From positions 23,272 to 87,271 of the forward strand of contig JAGVSM010003787.1 of NCBI GenBank assembly GCA_022494885.1: a DNA stretch of 64,000 bases, written 5' to 3'. The position numbers and the translations under genes were made by a program. The DNA comes from Micrasema longulum. Its lineage: Eukaryota > Arthropoda > Insecta > Trichoptera > Brachycentridae. The notes below the pieces were generated by a model, which searched no databases, had not been told where the DNA came from, and was given only the letters and a program-made list of their open reading frames with translations. Of this stretch, positions 12,130-23,106 are shown piece after piece; positions within the stretch are counted from its first letter, which is position 1; every line of letters begins with the position of its first letter.

Positions 12130-12572
12130 GTGTAAGGCGCTAACACTGACAGTGAAGATGGCTGAAATGTTGAACATTTTTGAACGAAAAGTACTATAAG
12201 GAATCTGCGGACTAGTGAGATAGAATAATCAGTGGCGCATTTAGTATAACGAAAAACAGTAGAATACCGGGCCCCAAGCATCTCGGAACATATGAAGTTG
12301 CTAAGATTTAGATGGGCCGGACATGTCCAGCGAATGCCTGATTCACGTGTCCCTACAAGATTAATGAGTGAACACCCGGGTGGAAAGAGATTAGTGGGAA
12401 GACCCAGGCTGAGATGGGAGGATGGAGTGAGATATGATTCAGCGCAGTTTCTCCAGGTGGCAAATTGGAAGATAGAGTTGGAGGCGAAAGTTGTAATAGG
12501 CCAAAGCTCGATATGTGCTGTAGCGCCTTCGGAGAAAGAGAGAGAGAGAGAGCTTTTACATGACATATAGAA
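12130..12572 (+). pseudogene. RTE-like LINE, RT C-terminal region (second family)
   Basis: The translation gives MLNIFERKVL and, after frame changes, LLRFRWAGHVQRMPDSRVP, HPGGKRLVGRPRLRWEDGV and a WKIELEAK segment. The RWAGHV-RM and GRP-RWEDGV blocks are characteristic of the C-terminal region of insect RTE-like reverse transcriptases. The frame from 12283 to the stop at 12568 is open, but the upstream part is broken by stops and the palm is missing. It ends in a GAGA run at 12533-12552. Sequence detail differs from the elements at 6.1 and 22.1 kb, so it is a separate family. Confidence 0.85.
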
Positions 12573-12720
12573 AATAAACATTTAAGGGTTTCAAGCATCT
12601 TTAGAACTAATAAATATCCGTGGTGTAAATATCTGTAAAATGCATGTTTAGACATGGTGGTGTTGGCATCTCTATAGCTCGCCATGTGATTTATGTATTT
12701 TTAAAAATACTATGTATATG

Positions 12721-12861
12721 CTATGGTGATGGTGAAGGTGGAGGTGTATTTTAGTATTTGCATGTTGGTGTAGTGAGTGTCCTGATGAAGAAACGACTAC
12801 GTTTCGATACCAGTAGACTCAAAAATGCGGTAAGTGGTTATATACTAATATTTACCAACAT
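12721..12861 (+). repeat. family A repeat carrying a hammerhead-like motif
   Basis: The motif spans 12777-12820: stem I arms GTGTC and GACTC (one mismatch), intact core CTGATGA, perfect stem II (GAAACG and CGTTTC with loop ACTA) and GATA where GAAA is expected. The upstream 60 bases, with GGTGATGGTGAAGGTG and TTGCATG-TGGTGTAGTG, match the copy at 62877-63015 closely, and both continue into GTCGGTAAGTGG-like sequence. One core substitution probably disables cleavage. Confidence 0.6.
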
Positions 12862-12990
12862 TTGTTAAAATAAATATTTATTTATTTATTTTATTCATAC
12901 AAATTAACACAACACAAAAAAATACGTATCCCTTATTCTATGGGGCCAAGAGTCCTGTGTTGAGTTGGAATACAACATTAAGAAAAGAAG
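12862..12990 (-). repeat. LINE 3' end fragment
   Basis: On the minus strand CAACTCAACACAGGACTCTT is followed by an A-rich 3' part ending in AATAAATAAATAAATA. The same ACTCAACACAGGACT segment with a similar tail occurs at 39510-39608. It is probably the 3' UTR of a Jockey/CR1-like element; no RT is attached. Confidence 0.6.
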
Positions 12991-13034
12991 AAGAAGAATG
13001 TATATTATTAAAAAATATACTATTCCATATTCTT

Positions 13035-13330
13035 TTCAGGCTTTGCCTAGTAGGTGAATTAGTTCAGCCTGATGAATCTCACCTACATGATAGAGGTTTA
13101 AGCTCTTTAACTTCACTAAAGTCAACAGATGAAAGAGTTGAGCAAATGAGGATGTTTAAACGTAGGCTTAATGGTAAATATTACACGGTGTGTAAAGTGG
13201 CCATTTAAACTTGTCAATAATGGAGCATAAGCCTTGTATATGCCTAGACTTCCATCTTTGCTTCTCATAAATGTTTTTCTTCTCTGTTGCGACAAATTTA
13301 GATTGAAATAATCTTTGTTCAATTTATATT
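13035..13330 (-). repeat. dispersed family X, copy 2
   Basis: Minus-strand copy covering nearly the whole core, from TTGCGACAAATTTAG through GTAAAGTGGCCATTTAAAC and AAAGTCAACAGATGAAAG to CTTTGCCTAGTAGGTGAA. It carries a chance open frame. Confidence 0.75.
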
Positions 13331-14182
13331 TCCTAAATAAACTAGCCTAATGGCACCTCGCTGCATTTTTAATTGTGCCACACAAGTGGCTTAAAAAACT
13401 TTGACATAAAGCATGTAGACATCACTAGACGCTTCCAGAAGACCATATCGCCAGCCGGCACTCAAGCCTCCGATAATGTTAATTCTGTGTCGTTAAATTC
13501 CACCAAATTCAGACAAAATATTGTTATCGTCCGCGGGGATCCACAGACAGACTTCCAATTTTTAGAATGAGTTCTTGAGAAGAACGTAAGGGGTAGTTTG
13601 GTTTAATTACAACAAAAATTGAAGTCCAACATACGCAGCAGCCTCCAACGACAAGTTGATTGAAGGCGGGCCTGGTTTGGACACGTGCCTCTGAAGAGCT
13701 TTTTCTCGGGTGTCATTCTCTTTGCTAGTAAAATACGTGTCTCAAAATAGATTTAGATTCATTGAACGAAGGAAGTAAGGAATCGATAAAGTAATTTCAG
13801 GTTTGGTAATTAAATCACGTGTATGTATTAACCTGCTGAATATTAACCTTCCGACTATTTGTCGTATCACTGATACTTGACACCTCTAATGAATTTGTGT
13901 TAATTCCTGTTCGTATATTGTAAAATGATATATGGTTAGGTTAGACAATGATCGGTATTTATGAACATGGTAGAATTTAGTGAATACTAACAAGCAACCA
14001 TCTATTATCTGTCATGAGTTGTGATAATGATAGGCGGATTGAAATCTATTGTAGAAACAGAATAAAACAAGCACTTTGCCTATAATAGGCTTTCTGATTT
14101 TGATACTTATTTTATTTTGTTTGTAGTACTTTTCAAACTGCAGTCTCGGGTACCGATACTCTGTTTACTTTCAAAAGATTTA
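13331..14182. other. unassigned stretch
   Basis: A 65-codon frame at 13373-13570 lies in sequence a little richer in GC than its surroundings but matches nothing I know. No other signal. Confidence 0.35.
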
Positions 14183-14414
14183 GACGTTGGAAAAGAAAAA
14201 GTTACGAAGCTATATGTAGCAACTTTACAAAAGAGCCAATTACGGTTTTTTTTATTGATAAAAAACCTTCTTTATACGCAAGGTTTTGGCGTGATTCCTG
14301 CATAGTTAAAATAAAAACGAGATTTCCTAATAAGTAGTTAAAAATAAAAACTTCAATTGGCTCTTTTATAAAATTTCTACATGTCGCTTGGAAACTTTTT
14401 TCTTTCCAGAGTCG
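14183..14414. mobile_element. fold-back element with 60-bp inverted arms
   Basis: Arms at about 14183-14245 and 14350-14414 are reverse complements at roughly three bases in four. Shared landmarks are GGAAAAGAAAAAGT against its complement near 14390, and AAAAGAGCCAATT against AATTGGCTCTTTT. GATTTA directly before the left arm and GATTTT directly after the right arm could be a target duplication. No protein is encoded; overlapping frames on both strands follow from the symmetry. Confidence 0.6.
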
Positions 14415-15015
14415 ATTTTTTTTTAAATTCAGGATCAGACTTACCAATTTGTGATTAATTGAAATAGGTGTATGTATATACATTGCATTATTTTATTTTA
14501 TTTTATAAGGTAATCTAACAAAGACCCATACTAAAAAACGTATAATTCGAAGGTATTCGTCAAAACAATTTCACGTGCATATATCTTAAATCATAGAATT
14601 ATAGAAAACAGATAGAATAACATTTGTGGTTTTTTTAAATATTTTTCTTAATTTCCTATACAGTTTATTACGAGTATAATACAATGTAAAATAAGTTGTG
14701 CGTGTGTACTTATTCACGAAAAACTTTTGCTTAGGAGATTATTCGCAAAAGTTGGGAGAGTATCATGAAAAATGTAAATTTTTGTAATTAAGCAGTATAT
14801 ATCATATTCCCGACACATGCAGGACATAGGTGTTTGGTATGTAGCATTTATTGAAAAAAAGACAGTTTAAATATAGCTCGATGTCTGATTATTGTTTTAT
14901 TGAGAAGGTTAGTGTTTACTTAATAGTTTGATATTTTTATAATAAATTTTATATCGAAAACAACGCGGCGTTTTGTCAGGGGATCAAATTTTTTTAAATT
15001 TTTTTTATAAAAAAA

Positions 15016-15188
15016 GAAATATTTGCGTTCTTATGATTTACCCAAATATTTAATTTTGAGGGCCATTTTCAACGAGTTGTAAATAACTCACTATTAGAAA
15101 ATGGAATCAAGTTGGGGTAGAGTGGGATTCGAACCACGGACCTTTGGTCCGTGAGTCCGAAACACTAGCCACGGGACCACAACCCGAT
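15016..15188 (-). repeat. SINE-3, tRNA-derived
   Basis: On the minus strand the head reads GGTCCCGTGGCTAGTGTTTC (A box region) and GGTTCGAATCCCACTCTACC (B box and T arm), very like a tRNA gene. The body contains GAGTTATTTACAACTC, an internal hairpin, and ends in a second hairpin built on AAATATTTGGG. The same unit is at 30583-30754 and, in part, at 19625-19742. The tRNA-like part on its own is not a functional tRNA because the body follows without a terminator. Confidence 0.85.
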
Positions 15189-15344
15189 GATTATGTTGTT
15201 ATTTTTGTAATATTTATGTAAATGCTATGACTAGGTTATTTTTTTTATATCAGTGATGAAGTTAACAATACATTTTATGTTGAGAGTGGATATTGACGAT
15301 TCAAATAATATCATTGTATCAAAACAAGTTTTAATTTTTAAAAA

Positions 15345-15570
15345 TCGGGTATAAAAACGAGCTCATAGAAAATGACTCGCAATTGGAGTCACGTCATTTT
15401 GACATACTTTATGCCCGTTGAGTGCGCTTCTAAAAAACATTGCTTACAAGTATGGCGCGGTAACGTAATGCATGCCGTTTGTCTCATCGGCCACGGGATG
15501 TCTCGTTTTAAGGTTATTCAAAATATGCCTTTTTTAAACCTTCATAAAAAATTTATAAGATATCCCAGCA
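15345..15570. mobile_element. candidate MITE, relative of 7364-7787
   Basis: The central block with CACGTCAT-TTGAC, GTTGAGTGCG, ACAAGTATGGCGCGGTAACG and GCCGTTTGT matches the interior of the 7.4-kb element at most positions. Weak ends (TCGGGTATAAAA and TATCCCAGC) resemble its inverted termini. The 68-codon frame across it is not a gene. Confidence 0.45.
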
Positions 15571-18060
15571 AAAAATGACAATACCGTTGGCATCTTAATT
15601 TTGTGATTGTTTAATAAATAAAAATTAAAGTACGTTAAAATACATCATTGATGATTTAATTTAGAAAAGAACAAAAACGATTTTTTTTTAAATCTTTAAA
15701 TATTTAGTATGTCTAAATGTTTGTAGACAAGGTCAGCCTTGCTACTCTCCCAACTTTTGCAAATAATCTACAAGGCAAAAGTTTTCCAATTTTTTAATTG
15801 AATATTTCTGTATTAAACGTTTTTGTTAATCAAATAAGTAATTATTTTTCAGTATATCGAATACAGGCTAAAGTTAAATACATAAATCAAAAGTCCATTC
15901 AACCGTTTGGGCTTAAAGCTAGCAGCAGTATCCCAAAATCCCTTAAAAGATATTGGTGACCTTTGGGCCAATTTTCCCGAAGCCCACACGAGATTACATT
16001 TATAACACCACGCTACTGAATAGCCATAGAGTTCATCTAAGGGTGCTGATTTTAATTAAATGGAAATATAATAAATATTTTATTTTTAAGGAAAAAAATT
16101 CCTCAAAGTAATTCAAAACAAGGTGAACCTAGGAAGTTTAAATCGAATCATTATACACCATGTTTCAGGATCAGAATGGAAAGTTTAAATTATCATCAAT
16201 TTTATCAATGAAGTAGAACTAAGTTTTCTGTGAGGAATATTATATGTTTACATTTTTTTAAACATGTTTAAAATTAGGTTATTGAAGGTGATACTTTGAA
16301 TTTTTAATTGAATATACACATTTTCGCACATTGATATCGATGTTAGTTTATACTGTCTCGGTATGTTTGCTATCGCGGCCCAAGATCAGATTCTGAAACA
16401 TCAGAGAAATATTTCTCTTTGAATGTATCTTATTTTTTTTATTTTTCAAAAATTAATTAATTAATAAAAAAAAAACATTTTAACTAGAAAACGAAGTCAA
16501 TCCTTAATCTGTCAGACAAGCATACCTTCTTAATTAAAGTTAAGTAAAATACCAGTTTGAAAAATGCCCCTGTCCAAAAAAAATACTGATATTTTAAAAA
16601 ATGCGTTATGAAAAACGTTCCTTTGAAGTTTTGCGGTATGCCCCTGAAATACTATCAACAAATGTTTTTGATTACACTGTCTTAAAATGCAAAATAAATA
16701 ACATTTGAGATTACGTTCTTAAAAAAATTTCTAACATGCGCGCCGTGCCCACACAAGCCCAAATTTAGATCCTTACGCGCAGCGCTGTGACTTCACATCA
16801 CAACCTCTTCTCTGTTTGTCACAAACTATTTCCGGTAGTTGAAAAAATGGGCTATCTACACACAGTTTTATATATTCTTGAATTCTTATACTTTATGCAT
16901 AAGAATCCCTCAAAAGTACACAAATATCGGTTGTGGTAAAACTTTACATGACTTCGAGAACAAACCATAAGATGAGCATTCGCATTAACTTCCAAATATT
17001 TATCCCATTCGTGTCATTGAAATAAAACTAAAAATATATATTTTTTCAATGAGAATTTAAAGCCGTGTTGTCATAAATATGGAATCCACGTTTCATGCAA
17101 TTTAGAGTACATCCGAAAATAAAATTTGACTTCTCTTCCGGTAAATTTAAGTGCTCCATAAACGGCTTTCGCATCATTAACGGCCCTTTACTGTAACATC
17201 ATTTAATAAAAGTATGGATACATTAATAGATGTATGGAAAGATTATTTACGAAACGTATGGGAACATTTTTAAATTACATAGAGGTAATAAAAACACTTG
17301 CCTTTTCCAACAAAACTATTAAAAATAATTATTATTTTATTCCACCTATTAACCATTTTTTTGTAAGTCTTTGTAACCTCTGTACTGCAGTTAGCATGGG
17401 TAATTTGGGAATAAAACACCTACCAACAAAAAAATGTTATTTTTTCTCTGTTGCATTGACATGTTTTTATACTTTAAAACTACTTTTAATTGCCTATATT
17501 GTATATGTATATAAAAGTATTATATTGCTGCAATTTATTTTGAAGGTGTTTTTTAAATTGACTTAAAATTATTGTCTTATATTTTGCTTAAAGATTCTTC
17601 CCATCGTTTCTTTGAATCCCTTAAAAATATGTATGTGGTTATATATGTTTTTCCTTTTTTTTAAAATGTTATTACTATTTTATTTATTTTTTACATCTGA
17701 GCATGTTTTTCATTCTTTATTTTAACTCTCACTTTTAATTCCTTTCACAAATTTTCTTCATTTTTAATATTATTTCCATTTGTAAATACTAACTACAAAC
17801 TACAAACTTTAAAATAACTTTTTTTACTTAAATTTTATTTTTTTAATAACTTCCATTTATGTTTTTTTTCCTTCTCTTTTTTATACTTTCATTAATAACC
17901 TTACATATAATAACTTAATAATATGTTATGTATTAATAATATACTATGGAAACTTCACTGGTCCATTAGAGTTGAGTCTAACTGTGGAAAATTATAAAAC
18001 TTTGTAACTGTACTGTATGTTTCCTAAATAAAAGAAAATAAATGCAAAAAAAATATTTTT
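15571..18060. other. unassigned AT-rich stretch, probable LINE 3' remains at its end
   Basis: A 110-codon frame at 17234-17566 is rich in hydrophobic residues and matches nothing I recognise. The final part (about 17950-18055) ends in CCTAAATAAAAGAAAATAAA and an A run, as a LINE 3' UTR would. A GAAGTTTTGCGGTATGCCCC segment near 16626 resembles one near 5070. No gene is supported. Confidence 0.4.
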
Positions 18061-18185
18061 TTAAATATTTGCATGTAACCACTTACCGATTTTTTAGTGT
18101 CTACCGGTTTCAAAACGTACCCGTCTCTTCGTCAGAACACTATTAACACTAACATGCAAATACATGTTAGTGTGGCTAGGTTATT
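18061..18185 (-). ncRNA. family A repeat with an apparently complete hammerhead-like motif
   Basis: The motif is at 18096-18141 on the minus strand. Stem I is AGTGTT (18141-18136) with GACACT (18101-18096), six pairs including one G-U. The core CTGACGA (18135-18129) is intact. Stem II has six pairs with G-U wobbles around loop GGTA. GAAA (18111-18108) is intact. Stem III is the self-complementary ACCGGT, and the predicted cleavage site follows GTA at 18102. One extra unpaired A sits between the core and stem II, which is not canonical. Self-complementary stem III suggests action as a dimer. Flanking TTTGCATGTTAG matches the other family A copies. Confidence 0.65.
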
Positions 18186-18214
18186 AAGTACGGTAAGATT
18201 TGGTTAGTTTCCTC

Positions 18215-18290
18215 CTAAGGGGAGTTAATCCAATATGCCTACAAACAATTGGATGAGCTCAAAACATTATTTATTCAGATCAGTTCAATT
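18215..18290. repeat. fragment related to the X/fold-back family
   Basis: AAGGGGAGTTAATCCA followed by ACAAACAATTGGATGAGCTC and AAAACATTATTTAT resembles the segment seen in the arms of the 56.2-kb palindrome and the 30.2/32.6-kb inverted arms. It is short and diverged. Confidence 0.4.
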
Positions 18291-18779
18291 CAGTTACCAC
18301 CGCAACTCTCGTGCTTCATAACCAAATTATGCATTTTATATAACATCTGATAACGAGGCATTACGTCGTTTTTTTCTGTCACCTCTTACTAGTATATAAG
18401 CTCTGTACATCAACAAGCAAAAAACATACAAATTAAAATAAAAAATTATAAGAATATAAAGAATGGATACATTTGAACAAGTCTAAAACTAAACGCTTTT
18501 AATACGACGTCCCCTGGATTACATTCCATTTTTGAAATCACCATTTACCCTTTCATCCCTGAAATAATTCTACCAAATATAGAAAAATAATGTTTGTGTG
18601 AAGCTATTGAGCCCACGATAAAATGTACTCTGGAATTCCAGAAATGTGAATAGGTTTGTCGTGTCACTTGTTTTGGATGTTTTAAATTGCGTGCGGTAGT
18701 ACATAATAAAATGTAGTGGATATATTTATAATTCACATTGGCTTCCATTTAATATAATATTCTCTATTTATATATAAAC

Positions 18780-19215
18780 ATATATAACTCAACATTCAAA
18801 ACGGAAAGTCTTAATAAAATATTTAAGGTTCATACAAAAGACACTCTTTAGAAAATATATTCCACCATACGAATTTATAAAGAAGAAAAAATAAAAGAAT
18901 TTGAGATGAATAAGTCACTCAGATACCAAAATAATATTAAACTTCCTAAATTCCACGCCAGCCATGGTCAAAATAACTTTGTCTTCAAATGTGTAAAAAA
19001 TTATTATAATCTCTCCAATGAACTAAAAACTATTAAAAATAATATATCAATAAATAAATTTCAAATAAATCTGAAGAAATTTTTTGAACACTTGTAAAAA
19101 CTGCATTAAATTTTAATTAGCATTAACGTATTATTATTTTATGTTTTTTTCTTTATAAATCCTATGTTTTTTTTTCTCATGTCCTCGTTTATTCAAAATT
19201 ATATTAACTCTTATA
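18780..19215 (+). pseudogene. LINE RT C-terminus and 3' UTR
   Basis: The frame from 18906 reads MNKSLRYQNNIKLPKFHASH, then GQNNFVFKCVKNYYNLSNEL and a KFQINLKKFFEHL end. This matches the C-terminal tail of CR1/Jockey-like reverse transcriptases, where a K-Y-NLP-E pattern precedes the stop. Upstream, to about 18780, the homology continues out of frame. A minus-strand copy of the same family is at 62100-62520. The 3' UTR ends near a TTATAAATAAACAAC tail. Catalytic parts are missing. Confidence 0.7.
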
Positions 19216-19402
19216 AATAAACAACTACAACAGTGTAATTCATTTTCCAAGCACAAGAGTTAATTTATTTTTTTGGAGAGTTACAGTGATAACATTTACT
19301 AGATGTATGAAAGTAGATCTGTATAGAATTTTAAAAAAAACGTATAACTTTTATGAAATTCATAAGTATTTTTTTTTTTTAATAAGAAATATAAATATTG
19401 TC

Positions 19403-19557
19403 ATCTTCTGTGGTTCAGTGGTTCCGGATTTTGAGTTCGATTCCCGATGATAACACAAAAATTAAATGTGTTTTTTCTCAATAATGTGTGTTCAATGCTG
19501 TAATTCATCGCTGTAATTGGGCCACCTGGCCTGTTGTAGTACAAACAAATATATTAT
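19403..19557 (+). repeat. SINE-2, diverged copy
   Basis: TCTGTGGTTCAGTGG and TTTTGAGTTCGATTCCCG keep the A and B box positions, though part of the head between them is deleted. The body and the terminal GGCCACCTGGCC hairpin match SINE-2 at 3163-3341. Confidence 0.75.
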
Positions 19558-19624
19558 AAATGAGTTAATTTAAAATATTATTTTTTATTAAAAATATCTC
19601 ATGAACACATTATACAAACCCTAA

Positions 19625-19742
19625 AATCTAAATATTTATTTTTGGGGGTAATTTTCAACGAGCTGTAAATAACTCGTTATTAGGAAATGGGAATTTAGTT
19701 GTCAAGAGTGGGGAGCTAACCTCAGACTTTTGATCCGTTTGA
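19625..19742 (-). repeat. SINE-3, truncated copy
   Basis: TTTTCAACGAGCTGTAAATA, GTTATTAGGAAATGG and the following GGGGAGCTAACCTCAGAC match the 3' body and part of the tRNA-like head of SINE-3 at 15016-15188. It runs directly into a family X copy. Confidence 0.7.
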
Positions 19743-19965
19743 GAAGTTTCAGCTGTTTTACTTCACAATGGTCAACAGACGGAAGCGTTGAAGAAATGTG
19801 GATGTTTAAACATGTAAAAAATGCTGAATGTTAGGTGTAAATGTAAAGTGGCCACTTAAACCAGCCAATGACAGGTCATAATCCCTGATAAATGCGTAGA
19901 CTTCCATATTCCCTTCTCAAAAATGTTTTCCCTCTATGTTGCAAATAAATTAAGAATTAAATTAA
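19743..19965 (-). repeat. dispersed family X, copy 3
   Basis: TGGTCAACAGACGGAAG, GTGGATGTTTAAACATG, AGTGGCCACTTAAACCAGCC and AATGACAGGTCATAATCCC identify this minus-strand copy. It abuts a SINE-3 fragment, so one inserted in or next to the other. Confidence 0.75.
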
Positions 19966-20439
19966 TCATACGTGTACAATACACCTTGTTTTTTTTTATA
20001 TTGTGGAAGAGCCAGGATCAGAAATTTCACCATAAGCCCAAAACTCGGTTCTGTTTTGGCATTGTAACTGTCGAATAATTCTCTATATTAAGGAGTTAAG
20101 CACTCGTAGAATCCCCCGTAACTTTTATTGAAAGAATAATAAACCATAATGCAATGCTGCATTAGGGTTACAGGTACTTTTATTTCTCTAGTCTGAATCA
20201 CCGCTCCATAAAATGTCAAAGTCGTTTGGTGGCGTCATTTGGATGTTATTTATATTCCCCGAGAGGTCGCCGTTAGAGGGTTTAGCGAATTTATTACGTA
20301 AATAATGACACATTTAAATAAACTGATACGCATCGAAGCATATTTAAAACGTTTTATAGTCCCGTTTTTCGCTCCATTCACCATTGATAAGTTGATACCT
20401 GGCATATTATTTTATTTTTTTTGATACAAATAGATTTGA
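19966..20439. other. unassigned stretch
   Basis: No gene or shared repeat recognised. Confidence 0.35.
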
Positions 20440-20698
20440 CTGTATTTAATATACTTATATTTTGTACCATTTAAGAAAAATATACATATTTTTTTTTCCT
20501 TTTAAAATTTTATTTGCACACATTGTTAATTATTTTTATATCTAAATATGTTTTTTTTGTACAAAACTGCTGTGTTATATATTTAGTTTTTATGTAAAAT
20601 AATACTTTTATTTTTAATTTTTTCACATTATATTGAAATGTTTATATTATTTTAAGGTAAAAGGCACTGCGTGCCGTGCATGTTAATAAATAAATATC
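20440..20698 (+). repeat. LINE 3' UTR with terminal hairpin and tail
   Basis: An AT-rich stretch ends in GGCAC-TGC-GTGCC (20663-20675), a perfect 5-bp hairpin, followed by a GTTAATAAATAAATA tail. The same arrangement ends the LINE copies near 48600, 49940, 50910 and 55165. No RT sequence is recognisable upstream. Confidence 0.6.
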
Positions 20699-21696
20699 TC
20701 AGAGAACTAAAACAGACAATTGGTAAAAACCAGCATTTTTAATAGATAGAAAATTTTTAGAAAACTAATTGTTTTTTGATAAGATTTCTCGGAACTTTTC
20801 AAAGAACCCTACTTTCCAACAGTCGTACCGATGTGAAATTTAGAATACATTTATTTATTAATACATTCATATCACATTTACAGGAATTCAAATATTCCAC
20901 TCATAGAATTAAGAATAGTCCAGAAACCGCGTACGCACATCAAACAGAAGGCAACCAAACTACTCATAAATGTGTTGGTTTACGTTTTGACCCATTAGTT
21001 TCCTTGTAGACATCGCTCAGCACGCAACTCCTGATTCGAATTTAACCATGCCATGTTGTGTCCTTTTAAAGTGTAGAAATACTGCAAGAATCTTAAAGAA
21101 ACAGGGTGCAATCACATTTCATGTGTAATTAGCAAATGAATGTGTATGTCACAAATGAATTTCCTAAAAATTGAATTATTTTTCCATTTGTCAGAATGTT
21201 GAAGAAACAAAATGGAAATTTTGTTAGTGTTGCCAGGATAGTAACATTTTTTACCCTACTTTACTCATATAACAAGAGAAATAATGAAAATTGAACATCG
21301 GATTAAAAAACGCCGCGGTGGACATTTGACCAACATTATCTTTAAAATATCAAATATTATTTAACATGATATAAAAATATCCGTTTTATGTAAAATAAAA
21401 TTTGTTTATATTTAAAGTTGAAAGTTCATTAATTCAATTACTCTTATTAAATGACCCTTTACCTATCTACTCTGTTGTGTCAATCAATATTTTCGAGTGC
21501 ACAATAAAATTTTAGAAAAATTAACAAATTGTTTTTTTTTTACCTTATATTTTTGTTATGGTTATATTCTTCGCGATCTGGTAATATTACGCGGTGACTT
21601 CAAGTATGCTTGCGGCAAAAGTGTGTCTAAGTGGGGAAATTATTGGACACAGTCCGATGTATTCTAATATGATTCTATGCTCCTTTTACTATATTC
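20699..21696. other. unassigned stretch
   Basis: A 77-codon frame at 20776-21009 matches nothing I know. The rest is AT-rich with no shared repeat. Confidence 0.35.
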
Positions 21697-21699
21697 TTA

Positions 21700-21828
21700 T
21701 ACCCGTATGCAGAGACAAACCTTAAGGTGAAGAAAGTACATCCTATTATCTTCACCTTCAGGTTATTCTCTGCATTTGAAATTAGAATGTACTTTCCTCA
21801 CCTTAAGTTTTGTCTCTGCATACGGGTA
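21700..21828. mobile_element. 129-bp hairpin MITE, PIF/Harbinger-like
   Basis: The two ends are inverted repeats of about 48 bases with four mismatches, starting TACCCGTATGCAGAGAC. TTA stands directly before the left end (21697-21699) and directly after the right end (21829-21831). A 3-bp TWA duplication is the mark of PIF/Harbinger elements. The middle contains a further diverged copy of the right arm (CTTCACCTTCAGG and TCTCTGCAT). No protein is encoded. The low arm divergence suggests a fairly recent insertion. Confidence 0.7.
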
Positions 21829-21831
21829 TTA

Positions 21832-22106
21832 ATTCTACGATTCCACTCTACTTAACTGTCCCCGAGATAAAGGGTTTTACTAGTCTGGAGCAAAGGAGCA
21901 ACGATTAAATTACTTCCTAGTCAAAAATCTAAATTTCAAAGTGTAAAAATGTGTAGAACAAATTTTTCAACTTTTTCAATTTACTCATACTTTCATATTA
22001 CATTTAAAGATATTAAAATTTCACACTTTACTCAATTACGTACCGATATAAAGAGCTATACAAGTCTGGAACAGAGAAGCGAATGATGAAAGGACTTCCT
22101 AATCCA
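21832..22106. repeat. tandem repeat, units 1 and 2 (about 180 bp period)
   Basis: GATAAAGGGTTTTACTAGTC near 21863 and GATATAAAGAGCTATACAAG near 22045 begin two diverged units that share the following GGA, AAAGGAGC-like and CTTCCTA segments. Unit 2 is interrupted at 22106 by a LINE and resumes at 23107; unit 3 follows near 23220. The period is about 180 bases once the LINE is removed. It may be a remnant of satellite DNA. Confidence 0.55.
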
Positions 22107-23106
22107 CTACTACCACTACTACTACTACCATCACGAGAGAGGATAGACCGCCACACACGTCTATTCTGACATACATTCCTAGCTCCTTCCACATTTATAA
22201 ATCTTGTCATACATGCCCTTCGGTTCTGTCTGCTTTTGACATGACCAGACTCAAGATTTTGGTTTATCTGATCAGGCCACGTCTTCTTTGGTCGTCTTCA
22301 TCTTACGATACCGTTCATTTTTGCCATGTATACTTGTTTAACCATTTTTTCGTCGTTCATTCGTTCTACGTGACCAAACCGTCTCAGAGACCCTTTCTTA
22401 ATCTTATCAATTATACTCAGATTTACACTCTCGTCTGATTTCATCATTCGTAACCCTGCCGTACATTGATTTCCCACACATTCGCTTTAGAGATCGCGTT
22501 TCAACCGCGTTTACTCGCATTCATCCTTCCTCTGCCAGCTCCATGTTTCACTTCCATTCATAAATGTTGGGATTAAAACTCTGTTGTGCACTGCCAGTTT
22601 AGCTTTGATTGACATATTCTTATTAGCAATTACTGTGCTTAGTGCTCCGTTCATTTTGTTGCCCGCATTCACTCTCCTTTCAACATCTTTTTCTACTCTT
22701 CCATCTCTTGAAAACATACTTCCCAGATACACAAATTCTTATACTTGTTCAAAACATTCGTTGTTTACACTTATTATGCAGTCAGTAACCTCACTATCCC
22801 TTTTAAATACCATCACTTTTGACTTACTTTCGTTCATCGCCAATTTGCTCTCCAGGCATATATCATACATTCTAGAGACTATTTGTTGCAAATCATCCTT
22901 GCTGCTTGTTAACAGAACTGCATCATCAGCACACAACAAGCAGCTTACTGAAAAATTATCAATTTTTGCTCCAATACCCATACATTCTATCTCTTTCATA
23001 CAGTTGTCCATGTATTGATTAAACAACCATGGTGACATTACACATCCCTGTTTTACGCCTTTTGAGATCGCAAACCAAGATGTAAATCCCCCATTAACTC
23101 TTATAC
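22107..23106 (-). pseudogene. 5'-truncated RTE-like LINE with 13-bp target duplication
   Basis: Minus-strand RT from the palm to the C-terminus. In order: GVKQGCVMSPWLFNQYMD (about 23030-23065), LLCADDAVLLTSSKDDLQ with Cys before ADD, KSKVMVFKRDSE, one in-frame stop at 22739-22741, EFVYLGSMFSRDGRVEKD, VNAGNKMNGALSTV, NGSETWSW, a frameshift region, RRFGHVERMNDEKMVKQVYM and RPKKTW. It ends in an AGT-rich tail. ACTTCCTAATCCA flanks it at 22094-22106 and 23107-23119, so the boundaries are exact and the element is 1,000 bp. Relatives of this family are at 36150-36545 and 40430-41240. The few lesions suggest middling age. Confidence 0.9.

Noticed and set aside
15110..15188. A true tRNA gene on the minus strand
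   Set aside because: The cloverleaf-like part is joined to a body also found at 30.6 and 19.6 kb, so it is a SINE head.
22584..23018. 144-codon plus-strand frame
   Set aside because: It is the complement of the RT palm region with the CADD motif on the minus strand.
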